Positions 5,903 through 7,564 of a stretch of DNA of 7,564 bases are shown in pieces (positions within the stretch are counted from its first letter, which is position 1; every line of letters begins with the position of its first letter). The notes under the pieces were generated by a model. It worked only from the letters and a program-made list of their open reading frames with translations. It did no database searches and was not told the origin of the DNA. This stretch comes from Eubacterium sp. GTDB taxonomy: Bacteria; Bacillota; Clostridia; Oscillospirales; Acutalibacteraceae. The stretch lies in NCBI GenBank assembly GCA_029059925.1, contig JAIDVA010000209.1:1-7564 (forward strand), given 5' to 3'. The position numbers and the translations under genes are program-made.

Positions 5903-6782
5903 TATATACTGCCACGTATTTTTCTAAAATAATTTCAGGATTGTAGGACTGCTTTGCTTTTCTCAAGCCTTCCAAGCCTAAATCCTCTTCCCTGTTTACA
6001 TATTCATAATCCATCAAACAATTCTTTGTGAATTCCTGATTAATGATAGGATAAGCACCCTGAACATCAGCCGGTGCCTTTTCAAAGTGCGTAACAAACA
6101 ATCTGTCTGAATGTCTTTCGCCCATCGTGTAGGCAATAACCTTACCGTTCACTCTGATAAGTCCACCAACAAAGCCGAGGTCCTCATAATTCTCAAATGC
6201 AGTCAGAACAGCTTCAAATTCATATGAATAATCTTCATCATCCTCATGGTCTTTTATCCATTCAGTATGAAGAGTTATGCATTCATTTATATTATCCTTA
6301 TTTAAAATTTCAAACGACCAGTCAGGATTATTCTTCTTGAAATTAGTTATATGATTTCGCTTACCGTGATATTTTTTGCCTCTAAGCTCAGCCATCTTTT
6401 CAACAGAATAGATATAATCATTATATCCGTCATCACCCTCGTAAGAGAACTGACGAAAGAAATGCTTATCAATAAGTTTTTTATAATTTTCAGTAACACC
6501 ATAAATTATTGGTGTTAAGCCGAAAGATTTTGCATCGATAATAATTTGTTCAACAGCATCCTTAAAATCACCTGTACCAATCGGAACAGAATACATATAA
6601 TCATTATTCTTTCCCCAGCGGCACATAAGAAAATCCTTATATCTGCAAATCTTAGTAGAATAAGAGGTGCTCCAAACCAAAAGATTGCCAAAGGTATATT
6701 CACAGTTAAAGCTGTTTACACTTTTTAAGCACTCATCAACCCATTCTTTATCCTCAATTACAGGCGTTTTAAATTCAAGCAT
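5895..6782 (-). CDS. DUF2156 protein (phosphatidylglycerol lysyltransferase C-terminal-like, GNAT fold)
   Basis: The 295-residue soluble protein has no membrane helices. It matches the DUF2156 pattern: a SFNCEYTFGNLLVW segment (24-37), then YIYSVEKMAELRGKKYHGK (123-141) joined directly to RNHITNF (142-148). HFEKAPADVQGAYPIINQEF (232-251) and YVNREEDLGLEGLRKAKQSY (261-280) complete it. The domain is a tandem GNAT-like fold related to the catalytic part of MprF, which transfers an amino acid from aminoacyl-tRNA to a lipid. The transmembrane flippase part of MprF is absent here, and the role of these stand-alone soluble forms is not established, so I do not assign a reaction. The ATG follows the tmk stop by three bases. 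A GAGG (6794-6797) within the last tmk codons is the probable ribosome site. The family is certain; the substrate is not. Confidence 0.9.
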   Translation of the reverse strand: MLEFKTPVIEDKEWVDECLKSVNSFNCEYTFGNLLVWSTSYSTKICRYKDFLMCRWGKNNDYMYSVPIGTGDFKDAVEQIIIDAKSFGLTPIIYGVTENYKKLIDKHFFRQFSYEGDDGYNDYIYSVEKMAELRGKKYHGKRNHITNFKKNNPDWSFEILNKDNINECITLHTEWIKDHEDDEDYSYEFEAVLTAFENYEDLGFVGGLIRVNGKVIAYTMGERHSDRLFVTHFEKAPADVQGAYPIINQEFTKNCLMDYEYVNREEDLGLEGLRKAKQSYNPEIILEKYVAVYNG

Positions 6783-6785
6783 TAC

Positions 6786-7448
6786 TTAAATTTCCTCTTT
6801 TATATACTTAATAATTTTATTATGTATTTCATCAACAGACAGCGGATTCACTCCGTCAGAACACGCAATAACTGCCCAACCCTGCTTTTTCGCTGCATAT
6901 AAAGCTGATTCTCTGCAGCTTTGCAGAAAGGCAACATTTGACTCGTGAACATCCTTTTTGCCTTCATCACCATCATATCGTGACGTCATAAGCTTTTGCG
7001 AAATTTCGATAGGCATATCAAGATAGATTACTAAATCAGGCTTAGGAATACCGATTTTGTTATATTCAAAATCGGCAGACCAGTCAAGATATTCATCCCA
7101 CTCACTTTTATCAAGCTTTTCCATCTGATAAATTGAATTTGAGGTGGCATATCTGTCAGCAAGAATCAAGGTTCCTTGCTGATAATCCTTACCCCAATCC
7201 AGCTTATATGATGCAAAGCGATCAACAGCATAAAATGCACCTGCAGCATAAGCATTAACATCATCAGCATTTTTGCCGAATTCACCACCGAGATACATTT
7301 TTACCAAAGTACTTGAAGGACTGTCATAATCAGGAAGTTTTATTTTTTTATATTTTATATCCTTAGATTCAAAATATTCTTCAAGAAGAGCTGTCTGTGT
7401 TGATTTTCCACTGCCGTCAAGCCCCTCAATGATTATTAGCTTTGCCAT
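6786..7448 (-). CDS. tmk: Thymidylate kinase (dTMP kinase), eukaryote/archaeal-like subtype
   Basis: The enzyme phosphorylates dTMP to dTDP with ATP, an essential step toward dTTP. From the chosen start it is 220 residues. It has a P-loop GLDGSGKST (9-17), LPDYDSP (38-44), DRF (76-78), ADRYATSNSIYQ (97-108), GIPKPDLVIYLD (133-144) and a lid region around SRYDGDEGKKD (156-166). The usual bacterial REPGGT motif is absent and LPDY stands in its place. This pattern and PKPDLV recall eukaryotic TMPKs. I chose the ATG at 7446-7448, preceded by GAGAG, because the protein then starts at MAKLIIIEGL just before the P-loop, as is normal. An open frame extends to 7508 but would add 20 unrelated basic residues inside the DUF896 gene. 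The gene overlaps DUF896 by 23 nt and ends three bases before the DUF2156 gene. A related deoxynucleoside kinase is the main alternative. Confidence 0.9.
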   Translation of the reverse strand: MAKLIIIEGLDGSGKSTQTALLEEYFESKDIKYKKIKLPDYDSPSSTLVKMYLGGEFGKNADDVNAYAAGAFYAVDRFASYKLDWGKDYQQGTLILADRYATSNSIYQMEKLDKSEWDEYLDWSADFEYNKIGIPKPDLVIYLDMPIEISQKLMTSRYDGDEGKKDVHESNVAFLQSCRESALYAAKKQGWAVIACSDGVNPLSVDEIHNKIIKYIKEEI

Positions 7449-7564
7449 TTTTCTTTCTCTCAACCTTTTTCTTATTACCCTTTTCGTCAATGATATAGGT
7501 ATTTTCAAGCTGACCTATAAGACTCGCTTTAAAAGAATCAATATATTCTCTTCTGAGTATAGCC
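7426..7564 (-). CDS. DUF896 (YnzC/UPF0291-like) protein, N-terminus off the right edge
   Basis: Only the last 45 residues are visible; codons run from 7563 to a TGA at 7426-7428. The visible part begins AILRREYIDSFKASLIGQLE and continues NTYIIDEKGNKKKVERKK. This matches the C-terminal half of DUF896 proteins, where LRxEYxxxF(K/R)xS is followed by a short linker and an I-D-x-x-G-(N) turn. These are small (about 75-80 residue) cytoplasmic helical-hairpin proteins of poorly known function; in Bacillus subtilis ynzC sits in the SOS-induced yneA operon. The last codons overlap tmk by 23 nt, so the two genes are almost certainly co-transcribed. About 30 residues are missing if it has the normal length. 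Confidence 0.78.
   Translation of the reverse strand, partial: AILRREYIDSFKASLIGQLENTYIIDEKGNKKKVERKKNGKANNH

Noticed and set aside
7449..7508. An upstream ATG that would lengthen tmk by 20 residues
   Set aside because: The extra residues are basic and unlike the family, and the stretch is the coding region of the DUF896 gene. The ATG just before the P-loop gives the normal N-terminus.
1..7564. CRISPR arrays, insertion sequences, prophage or defence modules, tRNA or rRNA genes
   Set aside because: No direct repeat arrays, terminal inverted repeats, transposase or integrase motifs, or cloverleaf-like sequence were seen. Nearly the whole window is accounted for by ordinary genes.

Overview
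The window looks like a chromosomal housekeeping stretch from a low-GC Clostridia bacterium, probably a gut or rumen member of the Oscillospirales/Ruminococcaceae. The basis is the AT-rich sequence, the protein families present (DUF896, DUF2156, MltG next to a U32 protein) and the AGGAGG-type ribosome sites. The taxonomy is inferred from family flavour only. Every gene I can support lies on the minus strand, so transcription runs from the right edge to the left. Coding density is close to complete. The only non-coding gaps worth describing are 280-314 and 1779-1818.

In order of transcription the genes are: the end of a DUF896 (YnzC-like) protein (7426-7564); thymidylate kinase tmk (6786-7448); a DUF2156 protein with a lysyl-phosphatidylglycerol-synthase-like GNAT fold (5895-6782); a short GNAT acetyltransferase-like protein (5435-5902); a DJ-1/YajL-type protein (4892-5431); 5-formyltetrahydrofolate cyclo-ligase (4344-4895); the endolytic transglycosylase mltG (3048-4319); and a U32-family protein, probably the tRNA U34 hydroxylase trhP (1819-3045). 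These eight genes overlap by 4-23 nt or are separated by 2-24 nt, so they very probably form one operon whose promoter lies beyond the right edge. The products cover thymidylate and folate metabolism, peptidoglycan processing, tRNA modification and small-molecule or protein repair. This is a growth-related mix, not a dedicated pathway.

Four bases after the trhP stop codon sits a strong hairpin with a U-tract (1779-1814). It looks like an intrinsic terminator, and its 3' arm contains the Shine-Dalgarno of the next gene, a short class B penicillin-binding protein (315-1778). Expression of that gene may therefore depend on terminator readthrough and on opening the hairpin. A near-consensus vegetative promoter (309-337), inside the last codons of the PBP gene, then drives a separate unit: an HTH/WYL-type regulator (1-279) that is cut by the left edge.

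I see no mobile element, CRISPR array, RNA gene, phage module or obvious defence system. The points most worth checking are the terminator/SD overlap, the KTA in place of KTG in the PBP, the eukaryote-like thymidylate kinase, and the DUF2156-GNAT pair.
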